From UBA6921 sp031363085 (lineage in GTDB: Bacteria; Pseudomonadota; Gammaproteobacteria; SG8-11): DNA of 64,000 bases. The stretch spans positions 4,297 to 68,296 of the forward strand of contig JANLTU010000167.1 of NCBI GenBank assembly GCA_031363085.1, given 5' to 3'. Position 1 is the first letter of the stretch. Every line of letters starts with the position of its first letter. A program made the translations under genes and the position numbers. The notes beneath the pieces were generated by a model. That model was given only the letters and a program-made list of their open reading frames with translations. It did not search any database and was not told the DNA's origin. Below are positions 9,152-16,982 of the stretch, piece after piece.

Positions 9152-9673
9152 ATGCGTTGCCCCTTCTGCGGAGTCGAAGACACCAAGGTCATCGATTCGC
9201 GCTTAGCGAATGAAGGCTACATGGTGCGGCGGCGGCGTGAGTGCCAGAGTTGCAGCGAGCGCTTCACCACGTTTGAGTCGGCCGAGCTGGTAATGCCGCG
9301 CGTCATCAAAAACGACAACCGTCGCGAACCGTTCGACGAAGACAAGCTGCGTTCCAGCATGCAGGTGGCGCTGGAAAAGCGCCCGGTCAACACCGAAGCC
9401 GTCGAAGCCGCGCTGAGTCACATCAAGCGCCGTTTGCTGGAAATGGGCGAGCGCGAAATCGCCTCGCGCGTGCTGGGCGATCTGGTGATGGATGAATTGC
9501 GCCAGCTCGATCAAGTCGCCTACGTGCGCTTCGCGTCGGTGTACCGCAGCTTTCAGGACGTGAACGCGTTTCGCGAAGAAATCGACCGCCTGGAACAAGA
9601 GCCGTCGCAGGAACTGAAGAAAAAGCAGTTGGCGTTGCTGCCAGAAAATGATCCGCGCAAGAAGCCGAAGTGA
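9152..9673 (+). CDS. nrdR: NrdR transcriptional repressor of ribonucleotide reductase genes
   Basis: The protein starts MRCPFCGVEDTKVIDSR and continues RRRRECQSCSERFTTFE, giving the four-cysteine zinc ribbon of NrdR. An ATP-cone domain follows (IKNDNRREPFDEDKLRSSM to FASVYRSFQD). The family senses (d)ATP/ATP and binds NrdR boxes upstream of nrd operons; no such operon is in this window. It is 173 aa, somewhat longer than the roughly 150 aa of many homologues because of a polar C-terminal tail after FREEIDRLEQEP. It sits 10 bases after glyA and 67 before ribD, the usual gammaproteobacterial position. Confidence 0.97.
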   Translation: MRCPFCGVEDTKVIDSRLANEGYMVRRRRECQSCSERFTTFESAELVMPRVIKNDNRREPFDEDKLRSSMQVALEKRPVNTEAVEAALSHIKRRLLEMGEREIASRVLGDLVMDELRQLDQVAYVRFASVYRSFQDVNAFREEIDRLEQEPSQELKKKQLALLPENDPRKKPK

Positions 9674-9740
9674 AAAATCGAGCCATGGCTGCTTAACCGT
9701 TTCCAGGAATTATCCTGTCCTTCTTCAAGATGACGACTTT

Positions 9741-10835
9741 ATGTTAACTCCCGCCGACTACAGCCACATGTCCCACGCCCTGCAACTTGCTGAGCGCGGC
9801 GTGTATAGCACCGACCCCAATCCGCGCGTGGGTTGTGTGTTGGTGAAAGACGGCAGCGTGGTTGGCTGCGGCTGGCATCAGGTTGCCGGCGGGCCGCATG
9901 CGGAAATCCATGCGCTGAACGAAGCCGGCGCCAACGCGCGCGGCGCGACTGCCTACGTGACGCTTGAGCCGTGCTGTCATCACGGCAAAACGCCGCCGTG
10001 CACCGCTGCGTTGATTGCTGCGGGTGTAGCCCGTGTGGTCGCAGCGATGATTGATCCGAATCCAAAAGTGGGCGGTCAAGGGGTGCAGCAGTTGCGCGCC
10101 GCCGGCGTTGAAGTTGAAAGCGGATTACTGGAAAGCCAAGCTCTGGCACTTAACCCCGGTTTCGTACAGCGCATGCGCAGCAGCCGGCCGTGGGTGCGCT
10201 GCAAGTCGGCGCTGAGTTTGGACGGCAAGACGGCTTTGGCCAATGGCCACAGTCAGTGGATCACCGGCGACGTGGCGCGTCTGGATGTGCAACGCTGGCG
10301 CGCGCGCAGCTCGGCCATCGTCACCGGCATCGGCACGGTGTTGGCGGACGATCCGAGTTTGACGGTGCGCATCGACACCGGCCAGCAGCCGCTGCGCCAA
10401 CCGCTGCGCGTGGTGTTGGATCGGCAGTTGCGCATCGCGCCCAACGCTAAATTATTGAAGCAGCCCGGCAACACCTTGCTATTCACAACGGTGGCCGACC
10501 CGCAACGCGTCGCTGCGTTAGCGCGCGCCAACGTGCAGGTGGTGGCGCTGCCCGAGCTGCGGCTCGCTGCGGTGCTCGCGCATCTGGCGCAGCAGCAGTG
10601 CAATGAAGTCTGGGTTGAGGCGGGCGCGACGCTCAGTGGCGCCCTGCTGCGCGCCGGCCTGATCGATGAATTGGTGTTGTATGTCGCGCCGAAGTTACTG
10701 GGTGACACGGCACGTGGCCTATTCCAATTGCCCGCTTTGTCGGCGTTGACCGACGCGGTATCGTTGCAGTTCACGGACGTGCGTGTGGTGGGCAAGGACT
10801 TACGAATTATTGCGCGCGTTGCAGACAGAAACTAG
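9741..10835 (+). CDS. ribD: bifunctional riboflavin deaminase/reductase RibD
   Basis: Catalyses the second and third steps of riboflavin synthesis: pyrimidine deamination, then side-chain reduction. The N-terminal deaminase shows the zinc motif HAEIHALNEAG and PCCHHGKTPPCT; the C-terminal reductase begins near RPWVRCKSALSLDGKTA and includes VEAGATLSGALL. I chose ATG 9741 (MLTPADYSHM) because the frame's upstream start at 9648 would lie inside nrdR and add residues homologues lack. This gives 364 aa, the normal size. ribE follows 11 bases downstream, so the genes are co-transcribed. Confidence 0.96.
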   Translation: MLTPADYSHMSHALQLAERGVYSTDPNPRVGCVLVKDGSVVGCGWHQVAGGPHAEIHALNEAGANARGATAYVTLEPCCHHGKTPPCTAALIAAGVARVVAAMIDPNPKVGGQGVQQLRAAGVEVESGLLESQALALNPGFVQRMRSSRPWVRCKSALSLDGKTALANGHSQWITGDVARLDVQRWRARSSAIVTGIGTVLADDPSLTVRIDTGQQPLRQPLRVVLDRQLRIAPNAKLLKQPGNTLLFTTVADPQRVAALARANVQVVALPELRLAAVLAHLAQQQCNEVWVEAGATLSGALLRAGLIDELVLYVAPKLLGDTARGLFQLPALSALTDAVSLQFTDVRVVGKDLRIIARVADRN

Positions 10836-10846
10836 GCAGGTAAACG

Positions 10847-11437
10847 ATGTTCACAGGAATCATTCAAGCTGTCGGTACACTTGCCGCTGTGGAAGCCCAC
10901 GGCGCCGAGCGACGCGTGCGCATCGTCACCGGCACGCTGGATTTGTCCGACGCGTGCGTCGGCGACAGCATCGCCGTGAGTGGCGTGTGCCTGACCGCGA
11001 CAATTTTAAATGACGACGGTTTTTGGTGCGATGTGTCGGGTGAAACCCTGGCGCGCAGCACGTTGGGCACACTGCGTGTCGGCAGCCGCGTGAATCTGGA
11101 AACCGCCTTGTTGCCCACCACACGGCTGGGCGGGCACTTGGTCAGCGGTCACGTCGACGGCGTCGGCAGCGTGGTGGAACAGCGCGCGGAAGGTCAGAGT
11201 CTGCGCGTGGGCATTGAGGTGCCCAAGGATCTAGCCAAATATATTGCGGTGAAAGGTTCGGTGTGCGTCAACGGCGTCAGCCTGACCGTCAACGAAGTCG
11301 ACGGCGCGCGTTTTACTGTCAACCTTGTACCCCATAGTTTGCAGCAGACCACCTTGGGCGAACACACGGTCGGCACGCAGGTGAATATCGAAGTTGATTT
11401 GATCGCACGGTATCTGGAGCGGTTGCTGGAACGTTAA
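10847..11437 (+). CDS. ribE: riboflavin synthase, alpha chain
   Basis: Dismutates two 6,7-dimethyl-8-ribityllumazine molecules into riboflavin. The protein opens with the family-diagnostic MFTGIIQAVG and has two lumazine-binding repeats: one with SGVCLTATIL and GGHLVSGHVDG, the second around VNGVSLTVNEVDG. It ends in IEVDLIARYLERLL, the usual trimerisation helix. AGG 7 bases before the ATG serves as ribosome-binding site. 196 aa is a little short of E. coli riboflavin synthase but complete. The name ribE is used for riboflavin synthase here; the same enzyme is ribC in E. coli nomenclature. Confidence 0.96.
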   Translation: MFTGIIQAVGTLAAVEAHGAERRVRIVTGTLDLSDACVGDSIAVSGVCLTATILNDDGFWCDVSGETLARSTLGTLRVGSRVNLETALLPTTRLGGHLVSGHVDGVGSVVEQRAEGQSLRVGIEVPKDLAKYIAVKGSVCVNGVSLTVNEVDGARFTVNLVPHSLQQTTLGEHTVGTQVNIEVDLIARYLERLLER

Positions 11438-11492
11438 GAGCCTAGCAAGCGGCAGTCTCTTTTTTAACACGATAGAAGGTTCACTCACACTC

Positions 11493-12608
11493 ATGCGTCC
11501 TTTAAACAGTATCGAAGAAATTCTCGCCGACCTGCGGCTGGGCAAAATGGTCATCATCATGGACGATGAAGATCGTGAAAACGAAGGCGATCTGCTGATG
11601 GCCGCCAGTGCCGTGCGCGCCGAAGACATCAACTTTATGGCGCGTTACGGGCGCGGTCTGATTTGCCTGACGCTCACCCGTGCCCGGTGTGAACAATTAC
11701 GTCTGCCACTGATGGTCAGCGACACCAACGACAAACACGCGACCAATTTTACCGTGTCGATCGAAGCGGCGCGCGGTGTGACCACCGGCATTTCGGCGGC
11801 GGATCGAGCCGCCACCGTGCAAGCGGCGGTGGCCGCCGACGCCAAACCGACCAGCATCGTGCAGCCCGGCCACATCTTTCCGATCATGGCGCAGCCCGGC
11901 GGCGTGTTGACGCGTGCCGGACACACCGAGGCCGGCTGCGATCTCGCGCGTCTGGCCGGGTTTGAAGCGGCGGCGGTGATCGTGGAAATTTTGAACGAAG
12001 ACGGCAGCATGGCGCGCCGTCCCGATCTGGAAAAAATGGCCGACGCGCACGGGCTCAAAATCGGCACCATTGCCGATCTGATCCACTACCGCTTGAGCAA
12101 CGAAAAGACCATTGAGCGCGTGTCGGTGTGCGAAGTGCGCAACGACTGCGGCGATTTCCATCTGCTCGCCTACCAGGACAACCTCGACGGGTTGCTGCAC
12201 TATGCGCTGGTGCGCGGCGACATCAAGCCGGATCAACCCACGCTGGTGCGTGTGCACATGAGTGATTTTTTGGGCGATGCCTTGCATCTGGAGCGGCCTG
12301 ACTCGCCCTGGCCGCTGAGTCATGCGATGCGCCGCATTGCCGATGAAGGTACCGGCGTGATTGTGGTGCTGGCGACGCCGCACGATGGGAAAGACGTGGT
12401 CAAACGCATGTACAATTACCATCTTGCCGATTCGGGACTGACGTTTCCGCCGCATGAGCGCGATGTGCATTTCCGCGCCTACGGCATCGGTGCGCAAATC
12501 CTGGCCGATCTGGGCGTACAGAAAATGCGTGTGTTGTCGGCACCCAAACGTTTTCACGGGATCGCCGGTTTCGGACTGGAAGTGGTCGAATACGTGGAAT
12601 GCAATTAA
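11493..12608 (+). CDS. ribBA: 3,4-dihydroxy-2-butanone-4-phosphate synthase with degenerate GTP cyclohydrolase II domain (RibBX type)
   Basis: Residues 1 to about 205 are a complete RibB domain (IIMDDEDRENEGDLLMAA, ATNFTVSIEA, RAGHTEAGCDLARLAG), which makes the four-carbon precursor of lumazine. Residues about 206-371 align with GTP cyclohydrolase II but lack its zinc-binding cysteines: where RibA has C-x2-GD-x8-CxC, this protein reads VRVHMSDFLGDALHLERP. The region keeps only the scaffold. Hybrid ribBX genes of this type are known in Proteobacteria and lack cyclohydrolase activity. A separate ribA elsewhere in the genome is therefore expected. The gene is 55 bases after ribE and 15 before ribH; that 55-base gap is too short for an FMN riboswitch. 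Confidence 0.93.
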   Translation: MRPLNSIEEILADLRLGKMVIIMDDEDRENEGDLLMAASAVRAEDINFMARYGRGLICLTLTRARCEQLRLPLMVSDTNDKHATNFTVSIEAARGVTTGISAADRAATVQAAVAADAKPTSIVQPGHIFPIMAQPGGVLTRAGHTEAGCDLARLAGFEAAAVIVEILNEDGSMARRPDLEKMADAHGLKIGTIADLIHYRLSNEKTIERVSVCEVRNDCGDFHLLAYQDNLDGLLHYALVRGDIKPDQPTLVRVHMSDFLGDALHLERPDSPWPLSHAMRRIADEGTGVIVVLATPHDGKDVVKRMYNYHLADSGLTFPPHERDVHFRAYGIGAQILADLGVQKMRVLSAPKRFHGIAGFGLEVVEYVECN

Positions 12609-12623
12609 ACAGGCAGAACCCTC

Positions 12624-13106
12624 ATGAGCGGTGCGAATACTTTTGCAGGTGAATTGAATGCGCGCGGCATGCGCTTTGGCATCGTCATCAGCCGCTTCAA
12701 CGCGGCGATCACCGAGCGTCTGCTCGACGCGGCGCTGGCGACTTTGCGCGCGCATGGCGTTGAGGATGTTGACATTAACGTGGTGCACGTGCCGGGCGCC
12801 TTTGAATTGCCGCTGGCGGCGCAGCGCATGGCCGTCAGTGCGGCGCATTACGACGCGTTGATTGCGCTGGGCTGCGTGATTCGCGGCGGCACGCCGCATT
12901 TTGAATATGTCTGCCGCGCCTGCACCGACGGCGTATTGCAGGTTGGATTAAAATTCGATCTGCCGGTGTGTTTCGGGGTGTTGACCACCGACACTGCGGA
13001 ACAAGCCGAAGCACGTGCCGGCGGTGCGGAAGGCAACAAAGGCAACGACGCTGCGCTGACCGCCATCGAAATGGTCAGCGTGCTGCACCGTATCGACGCG
13101 AAGTAA
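12624..13106 (+). CDS. ribH: 6,7-dimethyl-8-ribityllumazine synthase
   Basis: Condenses the RibB product with the pyrimidine made by the RibD pathway; forms icosahedral or pentameric shells in other bacteria. Diagnostic segments are FGIVISRFNAAITERLL, VHVPGAFELPLAA, LGCVIRGGTPHFEYVC and the catalytic histidine in that last motif, followed by VCFGVLTTDTAEQA. Length 160 aa is normal. It lies between ribBX and nusB, as in most Gammaproteobacteria. Confidence 0.97.
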   Translation: MSGANTFAGELNARGMRFGIVISRFNAAITERLLDAALATLRAHGVEDVDINVVHVPGAFELPLAAQRMAVSAAHYDALIALGCVIRGGTPHFEYVCRACTDGVLQVGLKFDLPVCFGVLTTDTAEQAEARAGGAEGNKGNDAALTAIEMVSVLHRIDAK

Positions 13107-13171
13107 CCGCGTTCCGGAAATACTTCCGCCTGTTTTTTTCAGTTCTCTAACAACATAAAAGGTTCTGGCTG

Positions 13172-13603
13172 ATGAGCAATCCACGCAGCATGGCACGGCG
13201 TTTGGCGCTGCAAGCGTTGTATCAATGGCAAGTATCAGGACTTGGTACGGCCGATATCAGCGCACAATTCGCCGAAGATCAAAATCTCAAGGGCGCGGAG
13301 CGCGGCTATTACGAAGAGCTGCTCGCGCAGGTGCCGGTCCACGTCAACGCGCTCGACGCGCATCTGCAACCGCTGCTCGACCGCCCGCTGCATGAGGTCG
13401 ATCCGGTGGAACGCGCGATTCTGCGCATCGGTGCCTATGAACTGGCGTACCGCAAAGAGATCCCGTATCGCGTGGTGATCAACGAAGCCATCGAACTGGC
13501 GAAAGTTTTTGGCGGCGAGCAGGGCCACAAATACGTCAATAGCATCCTCGACGGTGTAGCCAAAACGCTACGCGCGCAAGAAGTGGCGGCAAGGCGCAAA
13601 TAG
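13172..13603 (+). CDS. nusB: transcription antitermination factor NusB
   Basis: NusB binds boxA RNA with ribosomal protein S10 and prevents termination in rRNA operons. The sequence starts with the family's arginine-rich ARRLALQALYQWQVSG and includes DPVERAILRIGAYEL, RVVINEAIELAKVFGGE and KYVNSILDGVAKTLR. 143 aa matches the family. Its position after ribH is conserved. AAAGG 11 bases upstream of the ATG is a loosely spaced ribosome-binding site. Confidence 0.97.
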   Translation: MSNPRSMARRLALQALYQWQVSGLGTADISAQFAEDQNLKGAERGYYEELLAQVPVHVNALDAHLQPLLDRPLHEVDPVERAILRIGAYELAYRKEIPYRVVINEAIELAKVFGGEQGHKYVNSILDGVAKTLRAQEVAARRK

Positions 13604-13655
13604 CCGGTAAAAAATTGCTTTCCCGGGCAAGCGTCGGACATATACCGTGATACGT

Positions 13656-14636
13656 ATGTCACTCTCCGAATTCCAACTCATCGCCCGCTATTTCACGCAC
13701 CAGCCAGTGACGCACGCCGACGTCGCGTTGGGCATTGGTGACGATGCCGCGTTGTTGCGGGTGCCGGCGGGGCAGTGTCTGGCGGTGTCGATCGATACCC
13801 TGGTGGAGGGCGTGCATTTTCTGCCGGACATCGCAGCGGCGGATTTAGGCTATCGCGCACTTGCGGTGAATTTAAGCGACTTGGCGGCAATGGGTGCGCA
13901 ACCGGCGTGGGCGACGTTGGCGCTGACGCTGCCACGTGTCGACGAAACTTGGCTTTTGCAATTCAGCCGCAGTTTTTTTGCGCTGGCACAGCAGCACGGC
14001 GTGCAACTGGTCGGTGGCAACACCACGCGCGGGCCGCTGTGCATCAGCGCGCAAGTGCATGGTTTCGTGCCCGAAGCGCAGGCGTTACGGCGTAGCGGCG
14101 CGCAACCCGGCGATTTGATTTTCGTCACCGGCACCCTGGGCGATGCGGCGCTTGGCTTGCAAGCGGCGCTGCATAAAATCCACCTGGCTCCGGCGCTTGC
14201 GCAGTATGCAGCGCAGCGCTGGTTGCGTCCCGCGCCGCGCGTCGCCGAAGGCGTGGCGCTGCGCGGGGTCGCGAGCGCCTGCATCGACATTTCCGACGGA
14301 CTGCTTGCGGATCTTGCGCACCTGTGCGCGGCCAGCCAAGTCGGGGCGCGGCTTCAGGTTGAGCAGGTGCCGGTGTCGACATTATTCCAGGCGGCCGGCC
14401 AAGGTGACTGGAATCTGCCGCTGTGCGCCGGCGACGACTACGAATTGTGTTTCACCGCCGCACCCCAGCAGCGCGCGCGCATTGCGGATATTTTTCGTAC
14501 ATTTGCCTGCGGCACGACCTGCGTTGGCGTTATCGAAGCCACGCCCGGCGTGCGTTGTGAAATGCACGACGGTCGCGCGTTGGTTCCCGCCCAGCCCGGC
14601 TACGACCATTTCCGCACGCTGCCGTCCGCACCATGA
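13656..14636 (+). CDS. thiL: thiamine-monophosphate kinase
   Basis: Phosphorylates thiamine monophosphate to the active pyrophosphate cofactor. Motifs: SEFQLIARYF at the N-terminus, GIGDDAALL, AVNLSDLAAMGAQPAWA (metal-binding Asp), VGGNTTRG, FVTGTLGDAALGLQAAL and CIDISDGLLADLAHL. I prefer ATG 13656 (MSLSEFQ) over GTG 13647 because homologues start at this point; the difference is three residues. The stop codon overlaps the pgpA start by four bases (ATGA), implying translational coupling. 326 aa is normal. Confidence 0.96.
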   Translation: MSLSEFQLIARYFTHQPVTHADVALGIGDDAALLRVPAGQCLAVSIDTLVEGVHFLPDIAAADLGYRALAVNLSDLAAMGAQPAWATLALTLPRVDETWLLQFSRSFFALAQQHGVQLVGGNTTRGPLCISAQVHGFVPEAQALRRSGAQPGDLIFVTGTLGDAALGLQAALHKIHLAPALAQYAAQRWLRPAPRVAEGVALRGVASACIDISDGLLADLAHLCAASQVGARLQVEQVPVSTLFQAAGQGDWNLPLCAGDDYELCFTAAPQQRARIADIFRTFACGTTCVGVIEATPGVRCEMHDGRALVPAQPGYDHFRTLPSAP

Positions 14637-15109
14637 ACCCACGCGTGCCGATGAATTGGCGCAATCCGGTGCATCTGCTGGCGAGCGGTTTCGGCAGTGG
14701 CTTGGCGCCGCGCGCGCCCGGCACGTTCGGCACGTTAGCGGCCATTCCCATCGTGTTGCTGGCGCAATTATTGCCGGTGTGGCTGTACGTCGCAGTGACA
14801 CTGCTGATGTTTGTTGCCGGAATCTTTATTTGCGGACGTGCTGCGCGCGACTGGGGTGTCAGCGATCATCCGGCGATAGTCTGGGACGAAATCGTCGGCC
14901 TGCTGGTGACCATGAGTCTAGCGCCGCTGGGTGCGCTCTGGTTGCTGGCCGGCTTCGTATTGTTTCGCGTGTTTGATATTGCAAAGCCGTGGCCAATAGG
15001 TGCGTTGGATCGGCGTGTGCATGGCGGCCTCGGTATCATGCTGGATGATGTGGTTGCAGGAATTTTTGCCGGAGTCATTTTGTATCTGGGCGCGCGCGGG
15101 TTGAGTTGA
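14633..15109 (+). CDS. pgpA: phosphatidylglycerophosphatase A
   Basis: An inner-membrane lipid phosphatase that converts phosphatidylglycerophosphate to phosphatidylglycerol. Diagnostic segments: NPVHLLASGFGSGLAPRAPG, FGTLAAIP, the acidic HPAIVWDEIVGLLV and FRVFDIAKPWPIGALDRRV. The rest is strongly hydrophobic with three to four helices. The ATG overlaps the end of thiL by four bases. 158 aa fits the family. Confidence 0.96.
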   Translation: MNPRVPMNWRNPVHLLASGFGSGLAPRAPGTFGTLAAIPIVLLAQLLPVWLYVAVTLLMFVAGIFICGRAARDWGVSDHPAIVWDEIVGLLVTMSLAPLGALWLLAGFVLFRVFDIAKPWPIGALDRRVHGGLGIMLDDVVAGIFAGVILYLGARGLS

Positions 15110-15225
15110 TAAAATATCGGCCGCGCGATTCACGCAAAATTCATCATTGGATTTTAGAATCGCGAAACTTTCTAAACCCCGCACCGTTTCAAACTATCGA
15201 TTACCGAAAAGTAGAGGAGCCCTTT

Positions 15226-15576
15226 ATGCACAACGTTATCCCCGTCGAGTTTGCGCCACGCCCAAGTGCATGGGTGCTTGCATCTGTCGGACACGACATG
15301 TGGATCGCGCAGGGTCTGACGGCGGGACGCCGTGGCTCGGAAGACGCCGACGCGGACGCGCTGGAAATCGAGGAGATCGACGAGCTTGAAGAAGTCGACG
15401 ACCTTGACGAGCTGGATGACGAAGATCTGGAGGATCTTGGCGACGACGAAGAGGACGACGAAGACGATGATGACGAAGAAGAACCGGACGTCGTCGAAGA
15501 TGTCGATGATGACGAGGAAGATGACGAACTCGACGACGAAGAAGAGCTTGAAGACGAAGACGACGAGGACGACTAA
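15226..15576 (+). CDS. hyperacidic small protein of unknown function (116 aa)
   Basis: The start is ATG 15226 with a good Shine-Dalgarno (GAGGAG, 15214-15219). The first 36 residues form a mixed, partly hydrophobic head (MHNVIPVEFAPRPSAWVLAS...WIAQGLTAGRR). From residue 39 to the end about three quarters of the residues are Asp or Glu, with no Lys or Arg, in runs such as DDEEDDEDDDDEEEP broken by single Leu, Val or Ile. This gives a net charge of roughly minus 60. I do not recognise the family. Acidic tails of this type occur in DNA mimics, histone chaperones and the delta subunit of Firmicutes RNA polymerase, but the head does not resemble those. It sits 116 bases after pgpA, and a palindromic hairpin follows immediately. 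Confidence 0.8.
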   Translation: MHNVIPVEFAPRPSAWVLASVGHDMWIAQGLTAGRRGSEDADADALEIEEIDELEEVDDLDELDDEDLEDLGDDEEDDEDDDDEEEPDVVEDVDDDEEDDELDDEEELEDEDDEDD

Positions 15577-15584
15577 GGGTGTTG

Positions 15585-15610
15585 CGCCGGGGAGTGATCA
15601 CTGCCCGGCG
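15585..15610. terminator. near-perfect palindrome between convergent genes, probable bidirectional terminator
   Basis: Twenty-six bases are self-complementary except for one opposed G pair, with AGTGATCACT as the perfect centre and CGCCGGG/CCCGGCG as outer arms. It starts 8 bases after the stop of the acidic protein gene and ends one base before the stop of the convergent reductase gene. No T-run follows on either strand, so it could instead be an mRNA-stabilising hairpin. Confidence 0.5.
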
Positions 15611-15611
15611 G

Positions 15612-16661
15612 TTACTCTTCCGAAGAATCCGTGGCTTCACTGAAGATGCGTTCGAGCGGCACACCGCGCGCCACCAAGGTGGCGCGCGCTTGCGCAAGCA
15701 GCGCGCCGGGCGCGGATAAATACGCATCGAAACTTCCCACGTTTTCCAGCTCGCCCAGGGCCTGCGCTAAAGTGTCTTGCCCTGCGCCCGCGTCGATTAA
15801 CGGCGCGTAGTGCACGTTGTCCAAGGCATCTGCAAGCGCACGGCAGTAGTTGTGCAGGTAGTGGCCGTGCGCCGCCGCCAGCCACAGCAGGTGCACCGGT
15901 TGCTCGCGTTCCAATGACAGCGTATGTTCCAGCAGGCTCTTGATCGGCGCAAAGCCGGTGCCGTAGGCAACGAACAGACTGGGTCGGCCGCTGTGTTCAT
16001 CGAACACGAAGCTGCCGGAGGGGCCATGGAGTTTTACATTGTCGTTGACGCCAAGCGCACGCACGCGGCTAAACAACGCCGTGTCATCCGACGCCACATG
16101 AAATTGCAGGTTCAAACTGTCGCACGGGCAACTGGCTATCGACATCAGTCGCGCGATGCCCTTGCCAAAGTCAAGCTGCGCCCGTTGTCCGGCCAGAAAG
16201 CGCAGTGTGTTGGAGCGCGGGGCGCGCAGATGCAACAGCAGCATCTGCGGCGAAAGTGTTTCCAGTTTGCGCACCCGCAGGTCGAGCGTTTGTAACGAGA
16301 TATCCGCCGAGCCTTCCGCTTCGTGCACTTCCAGCAGCGCGTCGCGAGTGGCGCTGTTGCAGCACAGCAGCACAGTGTGTTGCGCGCGCTGCGCCTCGGT
16401 CAGCGTGAAATCGCTGTGATTGATCTTGGTGACGCTACCTTCAAGCAGGCGCGCGATGCATTTGCCGCAGGTGCCGGAAGCGCAGCCGTAGTCCAACGCC
16501 ACACCGGCGCGTAACGCGGCGTCCAACACCGACTCGTTGGGTCGTTGATCAAACTCACGTTCACTGGGCAGCAGGCGGATTTTCACGGTCAGGCCGGGGT
16601 TGGTTGAGTTAAGCGATACTATAGTTATCGATCCGGGCGGCAGAAATCTTACGTTGGGCAT
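15612..16661 (-). CDS. 2Fe-2S ferredoxin / FAD / NAD(P)H oxidoreductase (CDP-6-deoxy-delta-3,4-glucoseen reductase-like)
   Basis: Three modules are visible. Residues about 25-115 form a plant-type ferredoxin with CASGTCGKCIARLLEG and a fourth cysteine in VLLCCNSAT. Residues about 125-220 form an FAD-binding barrel, where the usual RxYS motif appears as RLMSIAS. Residues about 225-349 form the NAD(P)-binding part (FVAYGTGFAPIKSLLEH). This architecture delivers electrons from NAD(P)H to a partner oxygenase or dehydratase; homologues are often named AscD-like or phenol hydroxylase reductase. No partner oxygenase is adjacent. Homology starts near residue 24 (LTVKIRLL), so a GTG there could be the true start. 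Confidence 0.87.
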   Translation of the reverse strand: MPNVRFLPPGSITIVSLNSTNPGLTVKIRLLPSEREFDQRPNESVLDAALRAGVALDYGCASGTCGKCIARLLEGSVTKINHSDFTLTEAQRAQHTVLLCCNSATRDALLEVHEAEGSADISLQTLDLRVRKLETLSPQMLLLHLRAPRSNTLRFLAGQRAQLDFGKGIARLMSIASCPCDSLNLQFHVASDDTALFSRVRALGVNDNVKLHGPSGSFVFDEHSGRPSLFVAYGTGFAPIKSLLEHTLSLEREQPVHLLWLAAAHGHYLHNYCRALADALDNVHYAPLIDAGAGQDTLAQALGELENVGSFDAYLSAPGALLAQARATLVARGVPLERIFSEATDSSEE

Positions 16662-16982
16662 ATCCTACAAAGGTTAGCTTAGGCTATTGCCGTGGTGAAA
16701 AAAATGAGCCGCGCGGGCTGGCGCCGCCGCCGCCTCGCAATGCCTGCAATGGGCATTTATCTTCACCTGCGGCATGCCGATAAGGTGCCAGTAATCGATA
16801 CCGCCAAGGCCAAAGGCTGGCCGGGAAAAATTCGCTCCGCAGGCGACGCCCGTCTGGGGATACGTTGTATTGCACCTGTTCGTCTTACGTTAGCTTCCCC
16901 GCAGCAGCATGGAAAGGGGATCAAATGAGTCCACGAAAAAAATGACCGCCCGCTTGCATCATGCCGCTGTGAAGTCGCTGAT
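16662..16982. other. 321-base intergenic region, no clear gene
   Basis: This is the shared upstream region of two divergent genes. It contains a short GC-rich stretch, a CCCC...GGGG pairing around 16899-16920, and a six-codon mini-frame at 16925 (MSPRKK) with AGGGGA upstream. I see no riboswitch consensus, including none for cyclic-di-GMP despite the downstream GGDEF/EAL gene, and no convincing sigma-70 promoter. Confidence 0.5.

Noticed and set aside
11438..11492. FMN riboswitch upstream of ribBX
   Set aside because: Only 55 bases separate ribE and ribBX, and the ribD upstream region (67 bases after nrdR) is likewise too short; no RFN consensus seen.
11697..12899. Long open frame on the minus strand opposite ribBX and ribH
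   Set aside because: It overlaps two clear biosynthetic genes, is rich in Arg, His and Gln, and lacks motifs; GC-rich genes often give such antisense frames.
16692..16928. 78-codon plus-strand frame in the same intergenic region
   Set aside because: Basic, no ribosome-binding site, no homology sense; the spacing fits a regulatory region instead.
16662..16982. Cyclic-di-GMP riboswitch before the GGDEF/EAL gene
   Set aside because: I compared the leader with the GEMM consensus and found no matching conserved segments.
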